Shown: positions 24,755-33,981, counted from the stretch's first letter. The stretch is DNA of 64,000 nucleotides from Alkaliphilus transvaalensis ATCC 700919 (GCF_000621485.1 NZ_JHYF01000006.1:62001-126000); one strand, 5' to 3'. The notes: a model not told the origin generated them from the sequence alone. Program-made: numbers and translations.

Positions 24755-26077
24755 TTAAATAAGAAGTTTTAAGATTCTGCTTGGTCTTCCTGCCTTTCCA
24801 ACTATCTTTTTACCGACAACCTCGATATAGCCGGCCTGTTCAAGTCTTTCAATTATTCTGTTCATACTTCTAAGGGAATTTCTAAACTCCTCAGACAGCT
24901 CTAAACTAGTGAAGGTATCCTTCTTATATATGTCCATAATGCATTTTAGGCGATAGATGTTGTTGATGCTAATACCGCTTTTTTCTGAAACATCTTTGTA
25001 GGAGAGGTCTAAAGGTGAGATATCGCTGTTGTTGGCTCTATCTAATGGCGTAATTCTTTCCATTTGCTTTCTATCGTAGACTACAAAACATTGATTTCCA
25101 CCCATCTTCAAAGCTCTATTCTTTCCAATGATAGCATTGGATTTAGCTTCCCTTGCTGTAATACCAAATCCAATACCTACACTTATGGTATTGTTAGTTT
25201 TATATTTTATAGAACTCAGAATGGTAAGTTCCCGTAGATTCTTTGTCTCAAATTCCACTATTTGTTTCGTCGTGAAAAGTAGATAGTTTTTTTCTGTTTC
25301 TATGACTGCCGCTTGAATACGTTGTGCAAATTTATACACTTCTTCAGTAATTTTGGTCTTTTGAAGCATAATGCTATATTCATTTTCTGATATCAAGTCA
25401 TATTCATTGTTTATATCGATTTCTATAGATATGACAACAATCTGACTGATGATCATATTCTCAATTCTAATCTTTTCCAACAAATCATAAAGTTTGTTCT
25501 TAATTGCATTTACATTAGGAGTTAAGAGCAGACTAGGGACATTGTGGGACTGAAGCATCTTATATATAGTTGAAATTCCAGTAATGGCGATTAAGTTAGG
25601 GTGTGATAAATAATTATTTTGATGAAAATTGAATAGATCATCTAAAAGCGTTTTACGAAAAATATCTATTTTTGATACATGGGCGAGGTACTGTCCAGAA
25701 TTTAACCCAAAGTCTTCATATATGGTCTTTACAGTATTTTCAGAATAAGAGTCAATGCTTATTTGAGTAATGTCCATATTATGTTTAAGGCGGGCTTCAA
25801 GTAGGCTCCGCTGTAATTGACTTTCATCATTTTCAATATATACCCAAGGATTTTGAGAATGCATATTGTGGTTCATAATGTCATAAAGGATTTTTCCAGT
25901 GAAAATGATACCATCAAAATCATTAATATGTTCTTTAAGATAATTCACAGTTGTTTGGATTTGACTCATCTCATTAATTTCAATAGGATAGCCATCTATT
26001 TTTGGAAAGCTCTGACGAATGACCAGTTGAATTCGTTTAATGTTGTCAATATGACCTATTATACCTATTTTTTTCAT
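24755..26077 (-). CDS. GGDEF-like/GTP cyclohydrolase III-like transcriptional regulator, divergent to tryptophanase
   Basis: 440 residues on the minus strand, ATG after GAGGTGAT. The N-terminal ~200 residues resemble a receiver-like or phosphate-sugar sensing fold (KKIGIIGHIDNIKRIQLVIR, FDGIIFTGKILYDIM). The middle (~210-345) has SVGIGFGITAREAKSNAIIG and KMGGNQCFVVYD, like a degenerate GGDEF or GTP cyclohydrolase III domain. The C-terminus has a helix-turn-helix (YKDVSEKSGISINNIYRLK) and a winged helix ending GRPSRILKLLI. It is transcribed away from tnaA across 135 bases containing the palindrome ACTTTAAAGT, so it is the likely regulator of tnaA. Confidence 0.75.
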   Translation of the reverse strand: MKKIGIIGHIDNIKRIQLVIRQSFPKIDGYPIEINEMSQIQTTVNYLKEHINDFDGIIFTGKILYDIMNHNMHSQNPWVYIENDESQLQRSLLEARLKHNMDITQISIDSYSENTVKTIYEDFGLNSGQYLAHVSKIDIFRKTLLDDLFNFHQNNYLSHPNLIAITGISTIYKMLQSHNVPSLLLTPNVNAIKNKLYDLLEKIRIENMIISQIVVISIEIDINNEYDLISENEYSIMLQKTKITEEVYKFAQRIQAAVIETEKNYLLFTTKQIVEFETKNLRELTILSSIKYKTNNTISVGIGFGITAREAKSNAIIGKNRALKMGGNQCFVVYDRKQMERITPLDRANNSDISPLDLSYKDVSEKSGISINNIYRLKCIMDIYKKDTFTSLELSEEFRNSLRSMNRIIERLEQAGYIEVVGKKIVGKAGRPSRILKLLI

Positions 26078-26130
26078 GCTATCACCTCAATTTAATTTTA
26101 GGGGAAATAATAAATAAAGTCAAATTAAAG

Positions 26131-26144
26131 ACACTTTAAAGTCT
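26131..26144. promoter_or_regulatory. palindrome between the regulator and tryptophanase genes
   Basis: ACTTTAAAGT (26133-26142) with partly matching flanks (AGAC / GTCT). Candidate operator for the divergent regulator; no direct evidence. Confidence 0.35.
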
Positions 26145-26212
26145 AAAATGCATGTGTTAAACTTTAATCAAGAAATCTAATAAATCTAATCAAATTTAAA
26201 GGAGGAATTATT

Positions 26213-27592
26213 GTGATTAAATATGTTGCGGAACCTTTTAAGATTAAAATGGTAGAACCATTGAAAATGACGACAAGGGAAGAAAGAGAAGAGAAACTAA
26301 AAGCAGCTAACTACAACCTTTTTGGACTTGAATCAGACGATGTTTACATTGATTTTCTAACAGATAGTGGTACTGGAGCTATGAGTGATGCTCAGTGGGC
26401 TGGTATAATGTCTGGCGATGAATCCTATGCTGGAGCAAGGGGTTACAAAAGGCTACAAAATGCTGTACAAGATATATTTAACTACAAATACTGTCAACCA
26501 GTGCATCAAGGTAGGGCGGCAGAGCAAGTGCTACTTCCAAGCCTATTAAAGAAGGGCCAAAAATGTATTTCGAATATGCACTTTGACACGACAAGAGGTC
26601 ACGTAGGTCTTCTTGGTGCCAGACCAGTTGATATTGTTGTACCTGAAGCAAAGGATACCCAAACATACGTGGCATTTAAGGGAAATATGGATATTGAAAG
26701 ATTGGAAGCTTATATCAATGAAGTTGGAGCTGAAGAAGTTGGTCTTATCATTATGACAATCACCAACAATTCTGCTGGTGGACAGCCGGTTTCAATGGCT
26801 AACATTAAAGCTACAAGGGAAATCGCTGATAAGTATGGTATTACAATGATCATTGATGCTGCAAGATATGCTGAAAATGCCTACTTCATTAAGCAAAGAG
26901 AAGAAGGATATGCAGATGTTGAAATTATTGACATTGTTAGAGAAATGTTCAGCTACGCAGATGCCTTTACAATGAGTGCCAAAAAAGATGCTATTGTAAA
27001 TATGGGTGGTCTGATCGGTGTTAGAGAATCGGAAGATCTATTTACTAAGGTAAAGGGTCTGACAATTCCATACGAAGGTTTTGTAACTTATGGAGGTCTT
27101 GCTGGTAGAGATATCGAAGCACTATCCATCGGTCTGTACGAAGGGCTAGACAAAGATTATCTTCGATACAGAATAGGTCAAGTAGAATATCTTGGTGCAA
27201 AGCTAAAGGAAGCAGGGATTCCATTCCAATATCCTGTTGGTGGCCATGCGGTATTCCTTGATGCAAAGGCGCTGCTTCCACATATTCCTTACTTCCAATT
27301 CCCTGGTCATGCACTTGCGTGTGAACTATATCTTGAAGCAGGTATTAGATCCTGCGATATTGGATCTTATCTTTTAGATTTAGACCCAGAGACAGGTGAA
27401 CAGCAGGAAGCGGAAATGGAGTTTACAAGATTAGCTATACCAAGAAGAGTGTATACTCAAGCTCATTTTGATGTAGTAGTTGAAGCTCTGATTAATATTA
27501 AGAAAAAGGCAAGTGAAATTAAAGGTTATGAGATATTATGGCAACCGCCTGTATTAAGACACTTTACAGCAAAGCTAAAGCCAGTTGAATAA
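26213..27592 (+). CDS. tnaA: tryptophanase
   Basis: 459 residues, GTG start after GGAGG. PLP-dependent enzyme of fold type I that splits L-tryptophan to indole, pyruvate and ammonia. PLP lysine is K258 in MSAKKDAIV. It is tryptophanase rather than tyrosine phenol-lyase: the segment [10 protein letters not shown] has Asp where phenol-lyases have Thr, and [16 protein letters not shown] follows the tryptophanase IGSFLLGRDP pattern, without the phenol-lyase Arg. The tyrosine enzyme is still the main alternative. There is no tnaC-like leader; a divergent GGDEF-like regulator lies upstream. Codon use is less AT-biased (GGT, GCT, CTT) than neighbours, as for a highly expressed gene. Confidence 0.92.
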   Translation: MIKYVAEPFKIKMVEPLKMTTREEREEKLKAANYNLFGLESDDVYIDFLTDSGTGAMSDAQWAGIMSGDESYAGARGYKRLQNAVQDIFNYKYCQPVHQGRAAEQVLLPSLLKKGQKCISNMHFDTTRGHVGLLGARPVDIVVPEAKDTQTYVAFKGNMDIERLEAYINEVGAEEVGLIIMTITNNSAGGQPVSMANIKATREIADKYGITMIIDAARYAENAYFIKQREEGYADVEIIDIVREMFSYADAFTMSAKKDAIVNMGGLIGVRESEDLFTKVKGLTIPYEGFVTYGGLAGRDIEALSIGLYEGLDKDYLRYRIGQVEYLGAKLKEAGIPFQYPVGGHAVFLDAKALLPHIPYFQFPGHALACELYLEAGIRSCDIGSYLLDLDPETGEQQEAEMEFTRLAIPRRVYTQAHFDVVVEALINIKKKASEIKGYEILWQPPVLRHFTAKLKPVE

Positions 27593-27774
27593 GAAGTAAA
27601 AGGTCAATCAATATAAAAATAGCAATAGATAATTGAAAAAGTTATACTTGAAGAAGCTAGTAATGGATTTAAGAATATATTGAAGACTTGAATAATATGA
27701 AAAAAGTTTAGTAGAGTAGGGTTAGAGACATATGACATAACTCCTTTAGAATATGATTGTGATGATTATATTTT

Positions 27775-27806
27775 ATGAGAGTGTTGTCTTGTGTCTCATT
27801 TTTTTT
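27775..27806 (+). terminator. terminator upstream of R6
   Basis: Short stem ATGAGA / TCTCAT with a run of T residues; ends the tnaA side. Confidence 0.5.
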
Positions 27807-27867
27807 GAATAAAAATGCTACAGGTACTATTCGCCGTGAAGGAAATCTAGGGTTCACTAGCGAAAAT

Positions 27868-27925
27868 AAACCACTATTATATCTGTTACGAGGAAGAACC
27901 ATGTCATAAGTGACGGTGGTTTTTA
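27868..27925 (+). repeat. attachment-like repeat R6, right end of the array
   Basis: TCTGTTACGAGGAAGAACCA then TGTCATAAGTGACGGTGGTTTTT. It carries a small insertion between GTTACG and AACCAT compared with R2. Left arm AAACCAC (27868-27874) pairs with GTGGTTT (27916-27922). No further copy is seen to the right. Confidence 0.62.
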
Positions 27926-28157
27926 GCCAAAAATAACTAAAGGAGCGGTTTCATTCTAATAAGAATAATTAGTTAATAAAATAATTTTGAATAAGTACAT
28001 AAGAAGGATATGAATTTTAAAAAAGAATATTTTAATGACATAGAAAAACATATCTTGTTATATCACAAATCTATTAAGATAAAATAAATAGGATTATGTT
28101 TAAATTAAAAAAGTAGATAAAAAGTGTTTTTACAATTTTACAAAGGAGAAAGTAGAA

Positions 28158-28943
28158 ATGAGGTATATCTCAGAAGACTTGGAACTTAATTATGAGGTTA
28201 TTGGAAACGGGACTCCTATAATTATGCTAAATGGGTATTTTAACGATTTAATAGCTTGGAAAAGCTGTATGGAATTAATACTTAAAAATAGACCTAACTA
28301 TAAGAGAATCTACTTAGATTATCCTGGCACAGGTAAGTCTAATGTTAGCAATTCAATAAAAACATGGAATAATTTGCTGGAATGTATTTTGGAGTTCATA
28401 GAGCATGTAATTCCAGGTGAGAATTTTATTATAGTAGGTCACTCGGTAGGTGCTTTTTTGGCGAGAGGTATATTAAAAAGAAAATTTGAGCACATCGATG
28501 GAATTATGTTGACATGCCCTGTTGTTAAGCCAAGACTTCAGGATAGATGTATTGATAAAAAAGTTAGTAACATGCTAAATATAAATGCAGATAGATTAAA
28601 ATATATTAAAGCAAGAATCAATAGAGAAGTTGTTAAAAGTCGGAAAAATACTAATAAGAAATATTTAAAAGAGTTAAGAAGTAATAGTATTGAAACTGAA
28701 TATGACTTTGATGATTTAGATAAACTATTCATAAAACCTGCGCTATTTGTAGCAGGAAGACAGGATACAGTTGTTGGGTATAAAGACCTCTATGGGCTAT
28801 TAGACAATTATCCAAGAGCTTCGTTAATTATTCTAGACAATGGAAAACATGATATTCAAATAGAGCAGGATGACATATTCCATATTTTAGTACACGAATG
28901 GTTGTCAAGAATAGAGGACCATATAGCTAATTCTAATAAATAA
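28158..28943 (+). CDS. alpha/beta hydrolase
   Basis: 261 residues, ATG after AAAGGAGAAAG. Signs of the fold: PIIMLNGYFNDLIAWKSC (oxyanion region), YLDYPGTGKSN, nucleophile elbow VGHSVGAF with Ser, LFVAGRQDTVVG with the acid, and catalytic His in DNGKHDIQIE. Soluble. It is the first gene beyond the last attachment-like site and lies alone; substrate unknown. Confidence 0.87.
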   Translation: MRYISEDLELNYEVIGNGTPIIMLNGYFNDLIAWKSCMELILKNRPNYKRIYLDYPGTGKSNVSNSIKTWNNLLECILEFIEHVIPGENFIIVGHSVGAFLARGILKRKFEHIDGIMLTCPVVKPRLQDRCIDKKVSNMLNINADRLKYIKARINREVVKSRKNTNKKYLKELRSNSIETEYDFDDLDKLFIKPALFVAGRQDTVVGYKDLYGLLDNYPRASLIILDNGKHDIQIEQDDIFHILVHEWLSRIEDHIANSNK

Positions 28944-29016
28944 TTAAGCTAACTTTCTTTTGAAGTTGATTATTTTACATGATACAATAAAGAAAAATTA
29001 TAAGCGAGGATGAATT

Positions 29017-29367
29017 ATGGCCAAACATCATATCTATTCAATGAGTTTTGCAAAGGTATATCCCCACTACGTTACAAAGGCAGAGAAAAAAGGGCGTACG
29101 AAAGGAGAAGTCGACGAAATCATTCGTTGGTTGACTGGATATAGTCAAGAACAGTTAGAAGCCCAACTAGAAAAACAAATAGACTTTGAGACTTTCTTTG
29201 TCGAAGCTCCCCAACTAAATCCTTTGCGTGCTTTGATTAAAGGAGTAATTTGTGGTATCCGAGTAGAAGACATCGAAGAACCCCTTATGCAAGAAATTCG
29301 TTACTTGGATAAATTGGTGGATGAGTTAGCAAAGGGAAAAGCAATGGAAAAGATTTTGCGAAAATAA
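29017..29367 (+). CDS. DUF2200 domain protein
   Basis: 116 residues, ATG after GCGAGGATGA. The whole length matches the DUF2200 pattern: [40 protein letters not shown] and [15 protein letters not shown]. This is a small helical protein of unknown role, widespread in bacteria and often next to metabolic genes. It is followed by a terminator shared with the nitroreductase on the other strand. Confidence 0.9.
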   Translation: MAKHHIYSMSFAKVYPHYVTKAEKKGRTKGEVDEIIRWLTGYSQEQLEAQLEKQIDFETFFVEAPQLNPLRALIKGVICGIRVEDIEEPLMQEIRYLDKLVDELAKGKAMEKILRK

Positions 29368-29381
29368 TAACTTAAATGAAG

Positions 29382-29417
29382 AAACACTGATTCTATGGGG
29401 AAAGAATCGGTGTTTTT
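29382..29417. terminator. bidirectional terminator
   Basis: Stem AAACACTGATTC / GAATCGGTGTTT with one G-T pair, T-run on the right and A-run on the left; it serves the DUF2200 gene and the convergent nitroreductase gene. Confidence 0.85.
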
Positions 29418-29426
29418 TTGCTATTA

Positions 29427-29966
29427 TTACCAGCTTTCATGATGTATGATTTCATCTAGTTTTTTTCGGGGACGTGCTTTGGGCATTTCGTCACTATATC
29501 CAACAGTAATGATACTAACAACATATTTATCAGAAGGAATATTTAGAATAGGCCGTATTTCTTCTTGAGTAAACCATGCCACCCAACAGGTGCCTAAACC
29601 TAAATTCTCAGCTTCAATTACCATATGGTCTATAGCAATCGTCGTGTCTCTAATAATTTGCTTTAACTCTGGATGGGGGCTATTCTCATCAATTGATAGG
29701 TTATCACCATCTTTAATTCTAGAACGTATGTCGGCCACACATACAATAAAAACAGGAGCAGAGAGCATCCATTTTTGATTATGAGATACGTTGCTTAGTT
29801 TTTGCCTATTTAACTCTGATTTTACTATAATAAAATGCCAAGGCTGTGAATTGCTACCAGAAGGGGCAAGTCGAGCACTTTCAATTAATTGAAGTATTTT
29901 TTCTTCTTCCACGGACCTATCTATATATTTTCTTATACTTCTTCGTGTTTTTATTTGATTAAGCAT
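29427..29966 (-). CDS. nitroreductase family protein
   Basis: 179 residues on the minus strand, ATG after GGAGG. FMN-binding nitroreductase fold: N-terminal RRSIRKYIDRSV, then LAPSGSNSQPWHFIIV, and C-terminal GTCWVAWF and TVGYSDEMPKARPRKKLDEI. Uses NAD(P)H to reduce nitro groups, quinones or similar compounds. It is divergent from an HxlR regulator (114 bases apart), which in turn precedes a flavodoxin-type gene, so all three probably answer to redox stress. Confidence 0.92.
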   Translation of the reverse strand: MLNQIKTRRSIRKYIDRSVEEEKILQLIESARLAPSGSNSQPWHFIIVKSELNRQKLSNVSHNQKWMLSAPVFIVCVADIRSRIKDGDNLSIDENSPHPELKQIIRDTTIAIDHMVIEAENLGLGTCWVAWFTQEEIRPILNIPSDKYVVSIITVGYSDEMPKARPRKKLDEIIHHESW

Positions 29967-30089
29967 AAAGAATAGAGCCTCCTTATAAAATAGTTTATTG
30001 CACTTGCAATTTTAGTATATAATTTATATATATGATATGTAAAGTACGCACATTTACTATATATACTTACGAAAAGGAGAGTGTGGTTT

Positions 30090-30416
30090 TTGAGTAGTCA
30101 AACAGGTGTTGACTTAAAGGATACAGCATTTGGGTATACCTTAAGTATTATCAGTGGAAAGTATAAAATGATCATTTTGTATTGGTTAGCCGAAAAAGAA
30201 GTTTTGCGTTTTAATGAATTAAAAAGATGTATAGGAAATATATCTTTTAAAACATTAAGCATAACATTAAAACAGTTAGAAGTTGACAGCCTGATTGTTA
30301 GGACTGAATATCCACAAATACCACCAAAGGTGGAATATCGGTTATCAGAAAGGGGGAAATCATTAATTCCTATACTAGACACCATCTGTAAATGGGGGCA
30401 AAAAAATCGGATTTAA
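30090..30416 (+). CDS. HxlR-family winged-helix regulator
   Basis: 108 residues from TTG 30090, chosen because AAGGAGA lies at 30074-30080; GTG 30081 is too close. HxlR pattern: AFGYTLSIISGKYKMIILYW, RFNELKRCIGNISFKTLSIT, LKQLEVDSLIVRTEYPQIPP, VEYRLSERG. The classic HxlR cysteine is absent, so it may respond to electrophiles by another route or to a ligand. Divergent from the nitroreductase and 39 bases before a flavoprotein gene. Confidence 0.9.
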   Translation: MSSQTGVDLKDTAFGYTLSIISGKYKMIILYWLAEKEVLRFNELKRCIGNISFKTLSITLKQLEVDSLIVRTEYPQIPPKVEYRLSERGKSLIPILDTICKWGQKNRI

Positions 30417-30455
30417 CCATATGGTAAAAAACATTAATTTAGGAGGTAGGACTTT

Positions 30456-31085
30456 ATGAAAGTAGTTGCATTTAATGGAAGTCCCAAAAAAGAAGGGAAT
30501 ACCTATCATGCTATTAAAATGGTAGAAGAAGAACTTAAGCAGGAGGGCATAGCAGTAGAGATTATTCATGTAGGAGACAAGGCAATAAGAGGTTGTCTAG
30601 CCTGTAATGCCTGTGCAAGAAATAAAAATGGCAAATGCATAATAGATAATGATGAAGTTAATATATGGATTCAAAAAATGAGGGAGGCCGATGGAATTTT
30701 ATTGGGATCTCCAGTATATTACTCAGCTATTGCTGGTACGATGAAATCCTTTTTAGATAGGGCATTTTATGTAGCAAATGATGGCTCCTTAAGACATAAG
30801 GTGGGAGCTGCTGTAGTTGCTGTTAGAAGATCAGGAGGGGTAACTACCTTTAATCAGCTAAATAATTACATAAATTATGCGGAAATGCTTATGCCTAGTA
30901 CAAATTATTGGAATGTAATACACGGGACAGCACCTGGTGAAGCGATAGAAGATGAAGAGGGTAAGCAAATAATGAGAATACTGGGGAAAAACATGGCATG
31001 GCTTATGAAACTGGTGAATAATGGGAAAAAAACTATTAAAGAACCAGAAAGAGAAGGAAAGATATTTACAAACTTTATTCGATGA
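30456..31085 (+). CDS. iron-sulfur flavoprotein (flavodoxin-fold NADPH-dependent FMN reductase family)
   Basis: 209 residues, ATG after TTAGGAGGT. Flavodoxin-like phosphate loop FNGSPKKEGNTYH, then the compact cysteine motif C47-x2-C50-x2-C53-x7-C61 that binds a 4Fe-4S cluster in iron-sulfur flavoproteins, LLGSPVYYSAIAGTMKSFLD (FMN), and AAVVAVRRSGG. Such proteins reduce O2, peroxide or quinones in anaerobes. It lies in one run with the HxlR regulator, which is a likely controller. Confidence 0.92.
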   Translation: MKVVAFNGSPKKEGNTYHAIKMVEEELKQEGIAVEIIHVGDKAIRGCLACNACARNKNGKCIIDNDEVNIWIQKMREADGILLGSPVYYSAIAGTMKSFLDRAFYVANDGSLRHKVGAAVVAVRRSGGVTTFNQLNNYINYAEMLMPSTNYWNVIHGTAPGEAIEDEEGKQIMRILGKNMAWLMKLVNNGKKTIKEPEREGKIFTNFIR

Positions 31086-31168
31086 TAAACAAAATCAATT
31101 TTGATTCTTACCCCTTTGAGTGGATATAATTCATAGATAGACCTTGTTATTTTAAGGGAGGGGATCAA

Positions 31169-31550
31169 ATGAATAGAGTAGTATTCTCAATAGATTTATG
31201 AACCCCTTAACGGTATACGATATTTGTACCTATAGATCAAAAATGTTAGTTGCATCACCCAACAGCTTAGCAATAGATGTTATGCAAGCTATAGAAAATC
31301 AACTTTTTTCACGGGTGCCTATTCTTGAAGATGAAAGCGTCTAGCCTTAACCAAGCTAGAATCCCATCGAAAAGAAGAGTTTGACTTTGCGGATAAGAAC
31401 CTAAATGTGTATGATGTAGAAAAATTTTTAAAGGAAAGAAATAAAAATAATAAGAAGTTAATTGCATTGTTTATCACTTCATATGGAACGAGATAGGGTA
31501 AACCTTTAGGTCTATTAACCGAATGGGATTTGCTCAATAAGGTTGACTAA
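31169..31550 (+). pseudogene. CBS-domain protein, decayed
   Basis: From ATG 31198: MNPLTVYDICTYRSKMLVAS, SLAIDVMQAIENQLFSRVPI, LEDESV, TAG; then in a shifted frame LTKLESHRKEEFDFAD, VEKFLKERNKNNKKLIALFI, a second stop after YGTR, then GKPLGLLTEWDLLNKVD. The LFSRVPILEDE and KPLGLLTEWDLL parts are CBS-domain hallmarks. A ribosome site GGGAGGGG sits before ATG 31169, giving only a short frame. At least two stops and one frameshift show it is dead. It follows the flavoprotein gene. Confidence 0.65.
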
Positions 31551-31686
31551 GTATAAATTATTAAATGGGATCCGATGGGTTAAGCTATAACTGGAAATGA
31601 AGGTAATAAGAAGATGAATTGAATGGAGACTTAAGTGAATTACATGTTCAATGTAAGTTTAGAGTTGGTTTAGTAGCATAATTAAA

Positions 31687-31731
31687 AAAAGTCCACAAAT
31701 ATCCCTCCGGTAGAAGGTATTGTGGACTTTT
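31687..31731. terminator. bidirectional terminator
   Basis: 12-bp stem AAAAGTCCACAA / TTGTGGACTTTT; ends both the CBS remnant and the DUF4367-like gene on the other strand. Confidence 0.85.
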
Positions 31732-31771
31732 GATGCAATATTAGAGGTAGTGTAGATAATAAGAGAAGGGG

Positions 31772-32740
31772 CTATTTAATAGATTCGGCTATTTTAATTA
31801 ATTCAGCTTTAGAGATTAAACCCCTGCCATTTAGACCATAAAGGGTATCATTCATTTCCCAATCAATACCTCTATTATTAGAGAGTACAGCATCAACGCC
31901 ATTTATTTTAATTAATTGAACCTTTCCATCGGTGGAAAGTTCATAGGCTGTTTCTTCGTCAGAAAACCTTTGCTGTAGAAAGATATACGCTTCACTTTCG
32001 TAGTTAGTAAAGTATAGATTGATATATTTGCTATCTTGGACTATCCCATTTTCATCTTTATAAAACTCGGCCCTATCAAACTGATAACCACTAGGTAAGT
32101 AACTGGGAAGAAGTACTTCAAAACAAGTATACTCACTTAATGCACTAGGGTTTTTTATTACTAAAATGTTCTCTTCTCTGTTGGCATTAGCCATATCGAT
32201 AGTGATAATTTCTCCATCAGAAAAACCAACAATTTCTTTTCCTTCAGAGGTATATACCCTTCCAGAATACCCTACTGGGATTTCCACTAGAGGGTTACCC
32301 TCCTGATCAAAAATTTTACCCTTTAAGGCTTCTGGAATAGGAGGAAATTCCTTTGGGGCTTCAAACTGAACAACTTTTATATTTCCAAGGTTTATTGTTG
32401 CAATCACCTTTTCCATTAAATTAAAGGCAAAGGATGGCTCTATTAAAGTAAAACTAATGGAGCAGATCAGAAGGAATGAGGCGGCAATAACAAGGCCCCG
32501 ACCCAACCAATTCTGGCTTTTGTTTGAAAGTGAATTTTCTACTGCCTCTATCCTATTTAAAGTCCTATAATATACAGCTTCCTTGTTGCTGTTTTTGCTA
32601 AAATCCATATCTATTAAACCCTTGCCAATCTCTAAGAGCTCATTATACTCTCTAGAATCTAATTTATCCTTGTCTGGTATACCATTTAAGTAATCATCTA
32701 ATTCTACAGATAATCTATCTGCTAGTCCACTTCTATTCAT
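31772..32740 (-). CDS. DUF4367-like membrane protein, probable anti-sigma factor
   Basis: 322 residues on the minus strand from the ATG at 32740 (GAAGGGAG upstream; an earlier in-frame start lies at 32758). Cytoplasmic N-terminal domain of ~90 residues, one membrane segment (~84-103, GLVIAASFLLICSISFTLIE), then an extracellular C-terminal DUF4367-like domain (VLLPSYLPSGYQFDRAEFYK, IFLQQRFSDEE). It overlaps the end of the sigma gene by eight bases. This is the second ECF sigma/anti-sigma pair in the window; its domain differs from the DUF4179 pair. Confidence 0.82.
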   Translation of the reverse strand: MNRSGLADRLSVELDDYLNGIPDKDKLDSREYNELLEIGKGLIDMDFSKNSNKEAVYYRTLNRIEAVENSLSNKSQNWLGRGLVIAASFLLICSISFTLIEPSFAFNLMEKVIATINLGNIKVVQFEAPKEFPPIPEALKGKIFDQEGNPLVEIPVGYSGRVYTSEGKEIVGFSDGEIITIDMANANREENILVIKNPSALSEYTCFEVLLPSYLPSGYQFDRAEFYKDENGIVQDSKYINLYFTNYESEAYIFLQQRFSDEETAYELSTDGKVQLIKINGVDAVLSNNRGIDWEMNDTLYGLNGRGLISKAELIKIAESIK

Positions 32741-33308
32741 AATTATGGCTCCCTTCAATTTCTTTTTTTAATTTTTTCATCGAACGATAAAGAATTACGC
32801 CGACATTACCTTCTGTAATGTTTAATAATTTTGCAATCTCAGTATTTTTTAAGTTTCCACCAAACTTTAGGGATATAATATTTCTCTCCCTATCATCTAA
32901 AATTTTAAGAACCTTAAACAGCCATTCATTAGACTCTTTTGTTAAAAATAAATCCTCTGGTGTCTTCTCCTTTGAAATAAGATTCATAATTATGTTAAGG
33001 GGAAAAGAGAGTCCTCCATACTTTTTTAGCCCTCTTAAATAGTCCCTCACAATATTTTTAGCTATGGTAAAGAGCCAGACTTCAAAGGGGCCTTTTTTTT
33101 GATCATATTTCTCAATATTAATCATGGCCCTTTCAAAGACTTGGCTTGTCAGGTCCTCTGCTGTTAATGGACAGTTAATTCGATAATATATATAGTTATA
33201 AACCCTTTTATAATAGGATTCAAATATATAGCCAAAGGATTCTTTTGTATATACATTTTCTTTGGAGCTATCTTTATCCCAAGTAGGTGCTATTGTAAGT
33301 TGCCCCAT
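32733..33308 (-). CDS. ECF-type RNA polymerase sigma factor
   Basis: 191 residues on the minus strand; GGGAGGG precedes the ATG. Region 2 NYIYYRINCPLTAEDLTSQV, FERAMINIEKYDQKKGPFEV and LFTIAKNIVRDYLRG; region 4 LDDRERNIISLKFGGNLKN and TEIAKLLNITEGNVGVILYR. It is translated just before its membrane-bound partner (ATG within its end). Typical for extracytoplasmic stress sensing. Confidence 0.9.
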   Translation of the reverse strand: MGQLTIAPTWDKDSSKENVYTKESFGYIFESYYKRVYNYIYYRINCPLTAEDLTSQVFERAMINIEKYDQKKGPFEVWLFTIAKNIVRDYLRGLKKYGGLSFPLNIIMNLISKEKTPEDLFLTKESNEWLFKVLKILDDRERNIISLKFGGNLKNTEIAKLLNITEGNVGVILYRSMKKLKKEIEGSHNYE

Positions 33309-33464
33309 CTTTTGATAGCCCTCCCTTCTATTATTTTTACTTAGCTAAGTATTATCAACTATAAATACGTATAGAATCTATTTTCATTACATAGATTTAT
33401 GAAATTTATAAATAAATTTATAGTACTCTAATTTGTTGTGGACAATAGTATTCAGAAAAATTTT

Positions 33465-33814
33465 ATGGGTAAAGAAGGAAAACCACCTAGCCTTAGTCAT
33501 AAGAGATGTTTCATCAAGAAGCCCTGTGGGGATGCCTTTATTATAACTCTATCGTTACTAGCAACATTATATTTAACCCTAGGGGTGTACTCCTACTGGG
33601 TGGGGAAGTAAATATATTTAGTATAATAGCTTTGACGATTACAACAACCTTTATTGGTTTTGAAAGCCTCTACTTTACAACTCAGCCTAGACTTTCAGGT
33701 TTTCGATTAATAACAGCGATAGAGATGATATTATGCTTTGTTAATACAATAATCTTAATACCAGCCCTTCATCAGTTGATCTATGCAAAAAATAAAAAAA
33801 AAAGTGAGATATAG
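33465..33814 (+). pseudogene. small membrane protein, probably frameshifted
   Basis: Two overlapping frames each look hydrophobic and coding: ATG 33465 to TAA 33611 gives MGKEGKPPSLSHKRCFIKKP and CGDAFIITLSLLATLYLTLG and VYSYWVGK; the next frame (to 33814) gives EVNIFSIIALTITTTFIGFE, GFRLITAIEMILCFVNTIIL and a basic end. A single frameshift near 33600 would join them into a three-membrane-segment protein. No family recognised. Downstream and upstream are terminator-free, AT-rich gaps. Confidence 0.4.
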
Positions 33815-33981
33815 AGGCTTAATCATTTTCCTTATGTTCTATGGAAGTCTAAAAAAAAATAAGTTACAAAGAAGAAGATAGCAGCTATAAATATGGCTGC
33901 TATCTGTAGGTTTATCAACTATTATTAATAACTAACAAATAACAACTAAAAAATAATAACTAAGCCCTTTTAAGTGAACAT

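Larger units (their letters stand above)
27593..28157. other. gap after tnaA with terminator and repeat R6
   Basis: A stem ATGAGA / TCTCAT (27775-27799) followed by eight T residues, then repeat R6. The rest (27926-28157) is AT-rich with no gene seen. Confidence 0.55.

Noticed and set aside
26213-27592. Tyrosine phenol-lyase
   Set aside because: The residue positions that separate the two enzymes (Asp in FDTTRGH, no Arg in the SCDIGSYL segment) match tryptophanase.
3842-27925. CRISPR array as the source of the repeats
   Set aside because: The copies are kilobases apart with genes between them and no short spacers.
33506-33814. Intact 102-residue protein
   Set aside because: The first part is better read in another frame (FIITLSLLATLYLTLG), so the annotation as an intact gene is doubtful; listed as probable pseudogene.
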